Positions 1-14,074 of a DNA stretch of 64,000 nucleotides are shown here, piece after piece. Position 1 is the first letter of the stretch. Each line of letters starts with the position of its first letter. Under the pieces are notes generated by a model that was not told where the DNA came from, made no database searches, and worked only from the letters and a program-made list of their open reading frames with translations. The stretch is from Hippopus hippopus. Its lineage: Eukaryota > Mollusca > Bivalvia > Cardiida > Cardiidae. The DNA lies in assembly GCA_946811185.2 (NCBI GenBank), contig OX328097.1, forward strand, positions 55,023,063 to 55,087,062. Reading direction: 5' to 3'. The translations under genes and the position numbers were made by a program.

Positions 1-293
1 CTGTCCGACAATGAGGTATTTAACCCCAAAAATACCTTTGAAATAATAAAACTTGTGTTTTTTGCTATAGGCTTGGAAGTTTCATTTCAGTTAATTAGCA
101 GGTTAAAGGTTAAGTTCACCCTGTCAAAAAGACATATTGGCCATATCACAATTTTGTCTACTTCTACAAAGAACATGACAGAAGAATCAAATGTCAAATA
201 ATGATATTGCAATTTCTCCTCCTGAATCTAAACAATGAACGAATTCAACCATTGTTTAGGACTGATCTAATTTATGTTTGAGTACAGTAAAGT

Positions 294-518
294 TTAACCC
301 TTTAAAATCACAGAAATCTTAGACTCCTTTGTACTGAAAGAAATTACAGATGATAAAATAAATGTGGCTCAAGTTGAGGAATTTGTACTTGAAAGGGTAT
401 TAAGCATTCTGTAAAAAGGAGAAAATGCTCAGTATGTTTTCAAGAGCTAATTTAACACAGTTATAAGAAAGCCCTCTTCCTTACATTCATTAAAACAAGG
501 GACTGTTAGTAGTGAGTT
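294..518. mobile_element. MITE-A, degraded
   Basis: Left TTAACCCTTTAAAATC present; only the left half of the central palindrome (AAAAGGAGAAAATGCT) survives. Confidence 0.7.
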
Positions 519-942
519 GTCAAATGTAGAAATTTTTTGAAACACCTATGTTGTCAGATTTACTTGTTCCAGCTTCGATCACAGGACTGAAAAAAATGAG
601 AAAAGATCAAGATTAAGGCCCTTTGTCCAAACAGTTTATCACATAAAAGAGAAAATATATCAACAGTCATCCAAAATACATGAAATTGCCAGAGCCTATA
701 TGTAGTTTCGGAGTCCATGTTTACAGTTGCAAGTCTGTTGGTGTGTGCTTTTAATTAACTCAGGTATTTTCAATGTTATTCATTTAAAAAAAATACATTG
801 ATTACTAAGGGAAATTATCTGAAGTCAAGGAACACTGCATGTTATGAATGAAATAGACAACAATATAAAGGCAATATATTCACTCACACCACCTGAAAAA
901 ATTTTGCAGCATACAACTTTGGACAATAGACATTAAATAAGG

Positions 943-1150
943 TTTAAGCCTTTGCCATACAATCCCAAGTTTTAACAACCCTGTGAAAAAAAATTTTTGA
1001 AAACACTGTTGGAAAAGAGGAAAATACTGGTAACCAGCATTTCTCCTTTTCTCAGAATGTTTTTTAAGCCTTCAGAGAACAAACCCATCATTTGAACGTC
1101 ATTAAATATGTGGTCTGCAAATACTTCCAATTTGCTATTTAAATTCTAGG
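943..1150. mobile_element. MITE-A
   Basis: TTTAAGCCTTTGCCATACAA start, palindrome ACTGGTAACCAGCATTTCTC. Right end eroded. Confidence 0.8.
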
Positions 1151-1212
1151 CATGAGAATAATTTTCACACTTCCATCACTGTAACTGTTATGTTGAATAC
1201 TTACTTTGATTG

Positions 1213-1483
1213 CCCCGACCGGGTGGCTCAGTGGTGAGCGTGTCGGACTCACGACCTGGTGGTTGTGAGTTCGATACCCGGTTGAGGCGAACTTTCTTTC
1301 CGGCGTATTTTTCGCCTCTCACCTCTGCTGAAGCATGTGAGAAAAGTAGTCGGTGGTTTTGGAAAGAAAGTTGTGTTAGTACTGGTGTGAGAAAGCCAGG
1401 AAACACATGTGCGTCACCGACCGCCATGATATGACCTTAGCTGTTAAAGTGGCGTTAAACCCCAATACAACCCAATACAACCA
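1213..1483 (+). mobile_element. tRNA-derived SINE, family 1, with 14-bp target-site duplication
   Basis: A box TGGCTCAGTGGTGAGCG and B box GTTCGATACCC form a tRNA-like head, followed by a body and an ATACAACCCA-repeat tail. Flanked by ACTTACTTTGATTG on both sides (1199-1212 and 1484-1497). Confidence 0.93.
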
Positions 1484-1950
1484 ACTTACTTTGATTGTTT
1501 TTTATCTGCAGGCACCCACGTCAGTTTGTCTTTAGATGGTAAGGCTGGATGGAAAAATGTACAAGTACTTTTGTTCATACATCCAATACCATATCTACAG
1601 GGCTGTAAAACACACAACAATAACAATATAATTTGTAGATACCTGAAAATCATGTAAGAAGTCAGGATTGTGATTGTGATTTTGCTTACAGTGTAGACCT
1701 AAGCCCAGACTGCAAAAAACATGCAGTCTGACTTTGCATCTGCACTGAAAGAAATTCTTCTTGCTAAAACAAGCTGTAGGACTTAAAGAATAAGGTATTT
1801 CTTTAAGTTTATAAATGATCAGAAGACTTCATCTTAGAACTCTTCATGTCCATACACAGTAGCAGCAATATTGACTTGTAAACACACTGCCAGGGACGAC
1901 TGTAGATTCAAGACACTGGGCTGTAATCACCAACCATTATGAAAGTTGTT

Positions 1951-2174
1951 TTAACTCTGTACCAATTGAAAATTTAGGATTGGTACAAATTGGAGGCATT
2001 TGAAGATGACAAATTAAATGTAGCACAAATTATGAAATTAGTCCTTGAAAGGGTAGAAAACATTGTGCAAGAAGGAAAAAATGCTGGTTGCCAGCATTTT
2101 CTTCTTTGTCCACAAGGTTTTCAAAGTCCTTTTCCTTAGGGTTGTTAAAACTTTGGAATGTGTGGCAAAGGGTT
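1951..2174. mobile_element. MITE-A
   Basis: TTAACTCTGTACCAATTG start, GTGTGGCAAAGGGTTTT end, palindrome ATGCTGGTTGCCAGCAT. Confidence 0.85.
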
Positions 2175-2389
2175 TTCTAAATTTTAAGGCAAGTTATCTG
2201 ATTGGCTGAGACATGATGTGCAATCTGATCACAGCATCTTCTACTTCAGAGACATCGAGGACTTGCATAGGAAAAAGGATATTCATCAGCATTCTACAGA
2301 GATATGAATCCTGTCACATTTTTTTTAAAATACTTGTCTATAATAATTTCTGCTAAGTTAGGATTTACACTTTACATCTACAGACCTAC

Positions 2390-2700
2390 CACTGAGCTGC
2401 CAGCACCTAAATGTAGCTGTCTGTGTTTTGGGCTATTGCTAGATGTTTAAAGCTGTTCTCAACATTATCTCTGACAGTGCACAGAGGCCGCTGCACATAT
2501 CTATGCTTTCTTTGGATTTCTTTTACCAGTACATGGCACTTTCTTTCAAAGCCACTGGCTGCTTTCCTTCTAAAAGATTGTCGCAATAACCCATAAAGCT
2601 GTAAATGAGAATGAATCGTGTGGGAATGACACTCATCAATCCTCGGACAAAAAATCTTTGAGCTGGGAATCAACCTTGCTAACTGCCTGGATAACAAGCC
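2390..2700 (-). mobile_element. Old family 2 SINE, minus orientation
   Basis: Reverse copy with the segments matching AAAGCCACTGGCTGCTTTCC and ATCAATCCTCGGA of the family 2 body. Lies in the intron after ZC3H14 exon 17. Confidence 0.7.
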
Positions 2701-2851
2701 CTGTACATTAGCAACTTATCTACTGTGCTCAGCTTTCTATAGCTCAGAGAAAAAGAACAGTTTTAAAGTATCCACATGAGGAACAGCAATGAGAGAAAGA
2801 ATCAGCTTAACATAAAATACACAAAAACGTAAACAGGCTTATTAACTTTAC

Positions 2852-2979
2852 CTTTGGGTGTATAAACAGACAGTTCATGTTTTTACAGTTGGGATAAAAT
2901 CTACAGTTACTAGTTTGTGTAGGTGGAGCCTGCACAATTGGTCTACTGGGAATAAATGGCTGAACAGGAACCTGTACAA
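2852..2979 (-). CDS. ZC3H14: ZC3H14 exon 17 (CCCH finger 4)
   Basis: 128 bases: IVQVPVQPFIPSRPIVQAPP then finger 4 CRFYPNCKNMNCLFIHPK, ending phase 0 at gtaaag. Finger 5 is expected on a further exon not seen in 1-2851. Confidence 0.95.
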
Positions 2980-5900
2980 CTGTAAATATAATTATGTAAC
3001 AGGTAGTTTTAACTATTGTATTCAATGCACTACAACTGATGTAAGATTGATTTTCACCTTGCAGGAGACGACTTTTGAAAACTTTGTGGCAAAAGAAGAA
3101 ATTGCCCATAATGCATCTCGGTGATGTATAATACCAAAGCAAGCTATCACATACTTAAGGATCCATAATACCCACATTTTTAACAACTGACTTAGTCACG
3201 AGGTGGGCTGGGCCTTGGCCATACAGGAAATTGATCGATAGTGAAAAGTTTCGCCATAGGTCAGCCTACGCAGACTGCGCAGGCCGACCTGGGTTGACAC
3301 TCTTTTGCAGACGCATTGAGCTCCATTTTCACAAAGCATGGCTCATTTATTTGGCACTTCAAGGATTAAGATGTTCAAAATATTTACAAGTAAGCAGCAA
3401 AATCTTTTTTGCACTTGTCAAGTCATTTTTTTTTCACGATGTTGGTTTCCTGACTAAAACCTGTGTAAAATAAGGTAGGAAAAGGTCAATGAACACTACA
3501 TTTGCCACAGTTCTGTTCACTTTTGCTAGTCCATTAAAAAATGAAAAAAAAAAAATACAAGCTGATTCATTTAGGTTACCAAATAGGTTTTTTTTCACTC
3601 AATAAAGGAACCAATATAAGTGGAATAAAGGAGAAATACTTAAAGGACTAAATAATTAAATAATGTCTGATTTTGATAGATAAAGATACAATGTCAGCAA
3701 AGAGGCAATATCTATTCTTCCTACAGTATTGTTAAAAATTCTCTACAAGAGCGGTAGAGATAAATTATCCTGTGGTAATTGGTTCAGTCATTACATACTG
3801 AAACAAATTAGCTGCAGCCAAGTACAAGAAAAGGTCCTTGCAAAATATGACTGCTTTGCTACATGGAAACATAAGATATTTCATGGTAGCAAGATAAGTT
3901 GCTCTACAAGTGCAAGTTCTCCTTCCGCCACAGTGTTTTCAAAAGAGGCCTTCTGCAAAAGAAAACAAGAGGACCATGATGGTCCTAAATCGCTCACCTG
4001 AAATGCAACTCAGCTGTCATTGTTATGGCCACTTGCCTCTGCTGGAATGTTTTAGTTTTGAAAATGATTCATCCATTGACAATACCAACAATCAGAGCAG
4101 GTAAGAAAATGATAGAGCCGAAATTATAGGCCCTAGAGTGTAAACAATGGAATTGTCATCAAGATCCCCTATTTTGATGCTTTTAGCTGGTCCCCATTTT
4201 GATCAGATTTGTCCTTATTCATTATGAATATCCAGGGTAATTTTGAGTATGACTGAGCCAGAATTGTGGTTGCTGAGTGTGTTCATGTTCATGTTCACAA
4301 CCTTACAAACATTCTGGGCGATGGATCAAGATTATGCTGGAATTCCGATAGCTATATAATAAACAGTGGAATTTTGGCAACACATATTCAAGGATACATA
4401 AAAGCTAACCATGAGTATGTTATGCTCAGTTGAGCTGATAATGGGTTTTCAGACAGAATCACATGCCCAATGTATGTTGTGGGCCATACAATATGGAACA
4501 GGAGGATTCCAAGAATACACTCTTTACATATTTGATCCCACATTGTGACTACAATGGACTTTTTGTGATTCCAAGAAAGAAATTTGGTAAATGCTATTAG
4601 CAAACAAAAGCCGTCAAGTGGTTGATGAGAAATCACTTCGGACGGACAGACAGACAGACGAAGTAGCGACTATATGCTCGCCCTTATGGGAACATAACTA
4701 TCCACCAGTCCATGCTGAATATGAAAGCTCTAGGGTTAATGTTTGGATGAAAGAAGATTTTAAAAGATCTTTTATTTGGATGTGGAAACTGGTATCCAAC
4801 AACAAATCACTTATTTTTTTTCCTAAGGTCACAATTCGATGTACTTTGGTAGAGTGCTACTGTTGCCAATTAAGTTGTAGGCTTTGTGTTTGGGTTGATT
4901 TTTTTTTTTCAGCAGTTGACATGGAAACCAGAATTGTTCGTGAATTCCAATTTGTCAAAGGGCAATACAGATGATCTTGCTTAGCTAAGTGACTACGTTT
5001 ATTAAGCCAACACTTTTATTAAGCAATGGGAATTCCAATGTCTCTGTTGAAATATATAAGACTAGCTGGAATTGAATGCCCCATGGATTAAAGCCTTTAT
5101 GCTGAGCTAAATCCTATGTTGTTAGTACTTATTACAATCGTCTTGTGAAATCCGAGAATCCACAACATAGGGCCATTTTTTAACACTAGGGCCATAATTT
5201 GAAGTATTTTGGTAGAGGGCCACTAGATGATGCTACATGCCAAATATGAAAGCTCTAGCCCTAACGGTTTGGGACAAGAAGATTTTTAAAGATTTCCTTC
5301 TTTATCTCTATGTGAAATCCGAGACCCCACAACATAGGGCCAATTTTTAACACCAGGGCCATAATTTGAAGTATTTTGGTAGAGGGTCACTAGATGATGC
5401 TACATGCCATATATGAAAGCTCTAGCCTTTACAGTTTGAGACAAGAAGATTTTTAAAGATTTCCTTCTTTATCTCTATGTGAAATCCGAGAACCCACAAC
5501 ATAGGGCCAATTCCCACACTAGGGCCATAATTTGAAGTATTTTGGTAGAGGGCCACTAGATGATGCTACATGCCAAATATGAAAGCTCTAGCCCTAACGG
5601 TTTGGGACAAGAAGATTTTTAAAGATTTCCTTCTTTATCTCTATGTGAAATCCGAGACCCCACAACATAGGGCCAATTTTTAACACCAGGGCCATAATTT
5701 GAAGTATTTTGGTAGAGGGTCACTAGATGATGCTACATGCCATATATGAAAGCTCTAGCCTTTACAGTTTGAGACAAGAAGATTTTTAAAGATTTCCTTC
5801 TTTATCTCTATGTGAAATCCGAGAACCCACAACATAGGGCCAATTCCCACACTAGGGCCATAATTTGAAGTATTTTGGTAGAGGGCCACTAGATGATGCT

Positions 5901-8900
5901 ACATGCCATATATGAAAGCTCTAGCCCTTACAGTTTGGGACAAGAAGATTTTTAAAGTTTTTCTTTCGGTTGCCATGGCAACCAGAGTTCTTCATGGAAT
6001 TCAAATCTTTGAAGTATTCTGAAAGTGCATCACCTAAGGATCATTTCTGTGAAGTTTCATTGAAATCTGATTGGCGGTTTCAGAGGAGAAGATTTTTTAG
6101 TAATTGTTTACAGACGGACAGACAGACAGACGGACAGACGGACGACGGACATTGACCGATCACAATAGCTCACCCTGAGCACTATGTGCTCAGATGAGCT
6201 AAAAAGCTGTCTGCTGATGGTAATGTAATTAAAAACAAACAATGGAATATTATAAAGTAACTTACTTTTATGAATGACTGTTGGATGGACAGTTGATCGT
6301 TTACTTGCATGTGTAAATGGACAGTCCATTCTTGTACATTTGGCATCATATTTACAGTTAGGATGGATGTATACACACTTATCACCAAACTTGCAGTATG
6401 GAAATGTTCTGAAAGGGAAAAAACACTAGAACCATTAAAGACATCAAATATGTAATATCATTTTAATTCTAAACCACTACCACAGAATCCAAAGGTTTTA
6501 TAACCTAAAGAAAGGAGGCTATGAAAAAACTGTGGGAAAAGGAGAAAATGCTGGTTACCTGCATTTTCTCCTTCTTCCACAGAATGTTTTCTGTCCTTCC
6601 TTAGAGAAATCTCATCATTTCAGCCACATTTGATTTGTTGTATGCAACTGCTTTGAATTGGGACAAGTCTAAGATTTCATAAAGGGTTAATCAGTTGTCC
6701 AAAGTGTTCAGTCCAATCACAGTAACAACTAACGTATCCTTGTCTTTCCTGGCCTTCACCAATACAAGGTTGACCAGTGCCACCATCATAAATCAGGATG
6801 TCCTGATAACAAAACCTACACAGAGACTTTATCATAATCCCCATTTTTCCAAGTATGAACATTTTCTGTGGCAACTATAACTGTCACAAAGCGGACAAAT
6901 ACCCCTCACCAGCACCTTGTCACTGAAGCAGCACAATCAGAGAACTGAAATGATTTTCAAACCAAAGAACACCTGTGACCTTGACCTTTAACCTATGTGA
7001 CACAAAAACAATGGGACACCTCCTTGGATAAAGTTTTATGATCCTAGGTCAAACGGCAGTCTTGTCTTTTGGATATAGGTTTTTCAAAGTTATAGAGGTG
7101 AAAATTGAAATAGCGGCTGGTTTATTTCGAAATCAGTTAAAACACAGAAACAGTTTTCAAACAAAGTTATTTAGCAACCTTGACCTTTGACCCATGTGAC
7201 CAAAAAAACATTAGGGCTACTCCTTGGGTCATAAAAAACACTTGTATGAAGTTTCAGGGTCCATGGTAAAATGGCCTTGCAGTTGAGTCAACGTTTCAGA
7301 CTCAACTCAGCGAAATAATGGACTTAAGTGTTAATTAACTTAAGTCCATTTATTTTGCTTAGTTGAGTCGAAAACATAGTGTCAACTCAGGACTTGAGAA
7401 TGTTACCACAGTCTGTTAATGTTACTAAAATGCATCTCAAATAATGAACTCAGAACCTGGGTTTGAGTAAAATAAGAGATTTAAGTTTTTTCGTGAAACC
7501 GGGCCCTGGACATATTACACAGATACTAGGTCTTAGCTCAGAGACATGTGTAAGTTACCAGAAGATGATTTAACCATGAAAAAGTTATTCTAGATAAAAT
7601 ACGCATAGGAACTATTTGAGAAAAGTAGTCTTGTCTTTTGGATATAGGTTTTTCAAAGTTATAAAGGTAAAAATTGAAATAGCGGCTGGTTTATTTTGAA
7701 GTCAGTTGACTTCCACCCCTTACATTTGATACTGTATTACATATATTCAACTTGTACTCCCAAATTATGTCTGAAAAATCATTGGTCTGCCAGTACAGTT
7801 CATCTTTTACCTGGACAAAAGTAACCTTTTTTTAAAATTCCAATTCACTTACAGAGATAATGTCATTATTTAGCCCGAGGTATGAGCTTCAACAATTTCA
7901 CCAGAATGGCAAAACTTTTAAAATTACCAAACAAAATATACATGTATTTAGGGGGATAAAATGACTGCCGGATGTTTGAATTGACATTAGAAGATACAAA
8001 AACAAATAATAAGTTACCAAAGTGAATTTTTCCAGTTCGAGGGGAAAAAAAACGAGGAAAATAATAAAAAGAATAGAAACATGAACATAGTTCGAAGCAT
8101 TCACAGCTAAATAGATCTATTCTGTATGAGTAAAAGAAAAAGAAATTAAATTGACTTACACACTGAACATGACTAATCCAAATTTTAATCACTAATAATC
8201 AAAGGGGTTATAGACGGTCACATACAGTCAGACTGATATTACACGTGTTTGTGATTTTACAAGTAGGACTGTACTGGGTGCATATATCATGGCATACCGA
8301 TATCACAGAAATATGGCATAAACCCTGGCTCCATGTTTTGCGCAAGAACTGGCGACATGTACAAGAAATCTTGTTCCAAAAGGAAGATAGCTTGCTTGGT
8401 TTCTCTTTGATTTTCAATATATATATTATAGTTTAAGGGAGATTAAAAGATTGAAAATAAAGGGAGGAGGAAAGATGGTAATGTACAGGGTACCATATCA
8501 TCTTTAACAGGCTTTACATTTGCATTGAAAAACATGTTAAAATACAGGGACCAATGAGAAAGTTTTAATGGTTTATTCGTAAAGGAAGATAACATTTGTT
8601 TCAAACGTCTGAAATTTTATTTACCATTTTATTTCAAAAGCAGGGGACTGTTTAGGTTTGACTTTCTAACAAGACTATATCTGTAAGGTTTTTAAGAAAA
8701 TTAGTTATTTCGATGTGAATTTTGTTGATTCTTATTTTATTTAAGGATTATTTGGGAAAAAAACCCTAAAAAAAAAGATATAACCAGCTTTCAAAATGGC
8801 AAGTTAACTCAATATGGGAAGAAAATGAATAAAAAAGTATATATTCAAAAGAAGAATAAGATAAAAAAAAACAAATAAATGAACTTGATAAAATCCACTC

Positions 8901-11900
8901 AGTTGTCTAAAATATGCTTTTGCTCTAAATGGAAAAAATACTGATCGCTGATTGGCTTATTGATTATTTTGATTGACAGCTGTCATTCAGTCAATCAGTA
9001 TGGAGTAGCTTCATTGAAAAATGACAGGTCACTCCTTTAATCCTTTCGCACATGATGAAATTTAAGTCTTGTCTGTACTAAGAGCACTAGAAGACTACAC
9101 ACTAGATATGAATGAAAAGATGGGACTTGTTTTTAAAATGGTAGAAAAGAATGTGGGAAAAGGAGAAAATGCTGGTTATCAGCAATTTCTCTGTTTACCA
9201 CCATGTCTTCAAATGGCATCTTTCTCAGGGTCATAAACACTCAGGATTGTTTGGTAAGGGTTAAGGCCCATAGAGAGCAGCACTTACTTGCATGGTACAG
9301 AAGGATGGATGTACTGACAAGCACTTCCATTTGCACAAGCTGGCCAAAACTTGCAACGTTCCAATATAGATGCTGATGGTGTAGGACTAGGCTGTTCTTC
9401 CATTTCTTCTTCTTCATCTTCAATAAAATTATAATTTTTCAAATATTTCACCATTTGGTAATTTTCTACTAGAACTTTGCATATTTGTCCATTAAGACAC
9501 AACATTCTGACAAATAAATTAAGAAAAATCCTTGAGAGCCCTCAAAAGCCTGAATACCCTCCATGTCTTCTAATTTTCTTTTCATTTTCCATGCAAAAGT
9601 AAAATTATGACCCCCCGTTTTCTCCTTTTACAACAAAGGGCGTGTAAAACACTTGACATCTTGGTAAAGATTTGCAATAGGTTTATGCATTATCACATGA
9701 GATAGCATTTCAAAATTAGTATTCCTTATTTGTTCTCACATATTTTTGGTTCCATAAATCAGATCATGACATAAGCCAAGTTGACTAGCCTTTTGAATGC
9801 TTAAAGCAATTTTGGATGCATTTGTGAAATTTGAAGGTCAAGATCAGACTGAACAGGATATATTATCTTTGGATTAACAATGTTCCATATGTTGAGATAT
9901 TGTACCCAACACAGATTTGAAATTAAAATAAGTAAAGAACTTGACCATAGAATTCCTCTCTGAAAAAGAACATTTATTTCCCTTCTTGGTCAATTCCACA
10001 TCCTCATTCTGTTTACCTTCAGTGGATCGCAGAAAGTACTTCAATTTAATGCTAAATAAATCCACATAAACATACCATCTGATTCTTTCAGGTTGATGTT
10101 GAATGGTTTAATTTTGGGTGGAGTGATCTTAGAGTATGTTTCAGGTTCCACAGGAGGTTTAATAGGTTCTATTGACTCAGCTACTGCCACACTGGGTGGT
10201 CTTGCCATTGGCTTTACGGTCTGAAATATAATTATTTCAATTTAACTGCTTTTCTTTAATAAAACTACCTTACTACGAGGGTTAGTCAAAAATAACTGAG
10301 CCCTACCTCATAACTTTTTCATTATTTAACACACAGTAATAATATTTGGCACAATTGTTGACCAATATCTCGTGCATCGTTTGTGCAGGAAAAACTAACG
10401 TTTCATGACGTCATATAAATGTGACGTCATTTATGGTAACATCATGGAGGACGGTGCGTTCATGCTGACGCGGGAAAAGCAGATTGCGTACATTAAGATT
10501 TAAGCCAGAAGGGGAAAAAGCGCATCTGAAATTCTAAAAGCTCTTGAGGAAGTTGCTTCAGAGTCTCTACTCGGGTACAGTACTATCAAGCAATGGGTGC
10601 GAGAATTCAATAATGGACGAACTGTCGTTAGCAACAAGCACCTATGTGGAAGGACTCTGTCAGCGACGAATGACGAAAATGTTGAAAATGTGGCAAAACT
10701 ACTTGAGGCTGATAGAAGATACACATGTGATGAGATAGCATATGAGTTGGACATAAGTCAAGGGTCGGCGTATAACATTTTGACGGAACGTTTGCAAATG
10801 AGGAAGATCGCCACTAGATGGGTACCCCACATGCTCTTGGAAACAGAAAAACACCAACGTGTGAATATTGCCAGATCACTCCTACAAAGGTACGATGCAG
10901 AAGGTGATGAAATGCTGCAAAGAATCGTTGCTATTGATGAAACTTGGATGTGATCATTTGAACCTGAATTGAAGCGACAGAGTAGCGAATGGCACACCAA
11001 AAACTCGCCGAGACCGGTAAAATTCCGCCGAAGTCAGAACTGTCCAAAGATGATGATGATATTTGCGTATGATTACCGTGGCGTACTGACCTCACATAGG
11101 GTACCGACAGGTGAAACAGTCAATAAAGAGTACTACATGATGTATCTTAGGACAATAATTCGTCCAGCATTACGCTGAAAGCGCCCAGAGCTGATTGACT
11201 GCACGCCACTCATTTTGCAAGACAACGCATCACCCCACAAAAGTAACGTTGTCAAGGAGCTGTTGGAGGGATATGGCTGGGAAGTGCTTGATCACCCCCA
11301 GTATTCTCCAGATCTTTCTCCCCCCGACTTTGATCTGTTCCCAAAGTTAAAAGAACCCCTACGAGGAATCCGTTTTGATAGTTTAGACGAGTTAGAGTGT
11401 GCCGTGAACGGGGAGGTCCGACGAATCAACTTCAGTTGCCTAGCAACCGGTATCCAGGCGTTGCCGAGAAGATGGCATTCAGTCATTCTGTCCAAGGGAG
11501 ATTACTTCGAGGGATGATAAATAAATATGATGTCTGTTACACTAATATAAAAAGTTAAGAGGTAGGGCTCAGTTATTTTTGACTAACCCTCGTGCACATG
11601 GTGGATCTGTACAACTTAGTATTAGCACATTGACACAACAGAGAATGTTTGAAATATAGAAAAATTTATTCCTTGAATCAAAGACAAAAAAATATGTGAG
11701 AAAACTGATTGCTTGTAACATCCTACTGCCACTTCCCTCACAAGTTTTACAAAGTTGTGCACCAAGAGGATGTCAAAATCTTACATTTGTCAACAAATTT
11801 ACAGATAAATGCATGTAGTTAACCTATCAAATCATAACACAACTATGTAAATTTTTCTTTTAATCCTTTACCATGTAATTCCAAGTTTTAACAACCCTGA

Positions 11901-14035
11901 GGGAGAAAGCCTTCGAAAACATTGTGGGAAAAGGAGAAAATGCTAGTTACCTGCATTTCATCCTTTTCAAACAAATTGTTCTACTCTTTTTCAGCCAAAT
12001 ACCATATTTCCAGCCAAATTTAAATTGTTGTCTACAAATGCTCTCAATTTGAGAGACTCCAAAATGTTTTTGTTTGGTAAAAAATTAAGTAAAAAAAAAA
12101 ATGAGTAAAGCACTAAAATCAGACAATTTGTGTACAAAAGCACTAAAATAACTATTAAAATCTGAAAATATAATATAATCTGAAATAGCTGTGTTTTTAA
12201 CTCCTTTGTTAAACAACAATATTTTAGACTTCTCCAATTTGAAAGCATTTGTAGACCATAAATTGATTGTGGCTCTAATGAAAGATTTTGTCTTTGAAAA
12301 GGTAGGAAACTCTGTGGGAAAAGGCAGAAAATGCTGGTTACCAGTATTTTCTCCTTTTCTAACTATGTTTTCAAAAGCCCTCTTCCTTACGGTAACTAAA
12401 ACTCAAAATCCTGTGATAAAAGGTGAAGTCTTATTTTACAAGCAGTTGAGGTTTGAGAAACAAGTGTTCAAGTAGTTTAAGCAGCATCAATACTTTAAAA
12501 CTTATTAAAGCCACAGTTCACATACGTTTTCCATGACCATTGAATACAAGGTTTGCCAGTCACATAATGCTGACACTGGCAAGACAGTAACACAGATATA
12601 GCTTTACACTTTACCAAACAATCCCATGTTCAAATGATCCTGACAAGAAAAGCTTTTGAAAATATTGTGAGAAATGGAGAAAATGCTGGTTACCAACATT
12701 TTCTCCTTTTCCCACAATATTTCTTTGCTTTCACAAAGAAATTTCATGTATAAGTACCATTTCTCATCTGTGTATGCTTTCACTTTGAACAATGCTAAAA
12801 TTTTGTTGTGCAGGCAAGAATTAACTCTTTACCAACTGATCCTGCATTTTGTTGACTAAAAGAAAGTCTCCGTATGATAACATATGGGGAAAAGGAAAAA
12901 TGCTGGTAACTAGCACTTTCTCCTTTTGCCTAAATGATTTTTACCATTTGAGAATAAACCCTTTCCTTTGAGCCACATCTGAATTGTTGTCCGCAGATGC
13001 TTTTTTATGGACAAGTCTAGGGTTTTGTTATCTGGTAAAGAGTTAAAATATGCTACCTGTACTATGTTAGTTTTTTCCTCCTGGAAATCTGCAAATCTGG
13101 CTGGATCTACACCGTCTAAGGTCACAATAAATCTTGGGTCTTTAGGTGAGGGTGTCTGTTTCTCTCTGGAGAAAAACAAATAAAGGTTGAAAAATTAAAG
13201 ACAACTGCATTACTTTTAGGGACAGTGTGGATCAGACAGTATTGAATGAGCAAGCAAATTGACTAATAAAACACAAGTACAAATGTCACAAAAGCAAAAA
13301 TGAGGAGAATAACCCTTTACCAAACAATCCTGAATTTTAACAATCCAGAGAAAGGAAACTCTTGGAAACATTGTAGGAAAAGGAGAAAATCCTGATAACC
13401 AGCATTTTCTCCTATTCCCACAAAGTTTTCCACTCTTTTTAAGACAAATCCAACAATTTTAACTCTTTACCGAACGGCAAAAATTTAGATCCATCCAAAC
13501 TGAAAGCACTAGCAGATGACAAATCACAAGGGGCTAAAATCATGTTATTTGTCTTTGATAGGGTAGAAAACATTGGGGGAAAAGGAGAAAATGCTAGTTG
13601 TTAAAGCCATCTCCGTCAGTATGGCAAAGAGTTAAACAAAATCTAATCTGTTGTCTGCAGATGCTTAGGATTTGGACAAACGAAAAACTTTGTCATTTGG
13701 TAAAGAGTTAAGCAGAAGCATTTTCCATTTCTAAACTGGACAGCAAACATTGTGGGAAAAAAAGCAAGTTCATTGTTATGAGCATTTGCTACTCTCTCAC
13801 AAGCTTTGAAAGCATCTTTTTAAGGCGGATGTAAAATGTTGTCCATGCATTTGCACAATGATGGTCATACATCATAAATAAGATTCTCTTATTTTTTTCC
13901 ACTGGAATAACTCCATCAATGAACAAAATACATGCTTGTGAGTTGTGATAATCAAAAATTATGACATCCTACGTCAAGTTACTGATACCTCTTTCTCTCT
14001 TCCCCCTCCCCCCCCTAAAAAAAAAGAAAAAAAGA

Positions 14036-14074
<39 letters not shown>

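Noticed and set aside
1213..1290. tRNA gene
   Set aside because: tRNA-like head of a SINE; followed by a body, repeat tail and 14-bp target duplication.
1..2851. ZC3H14 last exon with CCCH finger 5
   Set aside because: No minus-strand C-X5-C-X4-C-X3-H sequence with an acceptor was found here; the open frame at 2407-2697 is SINE sequence.
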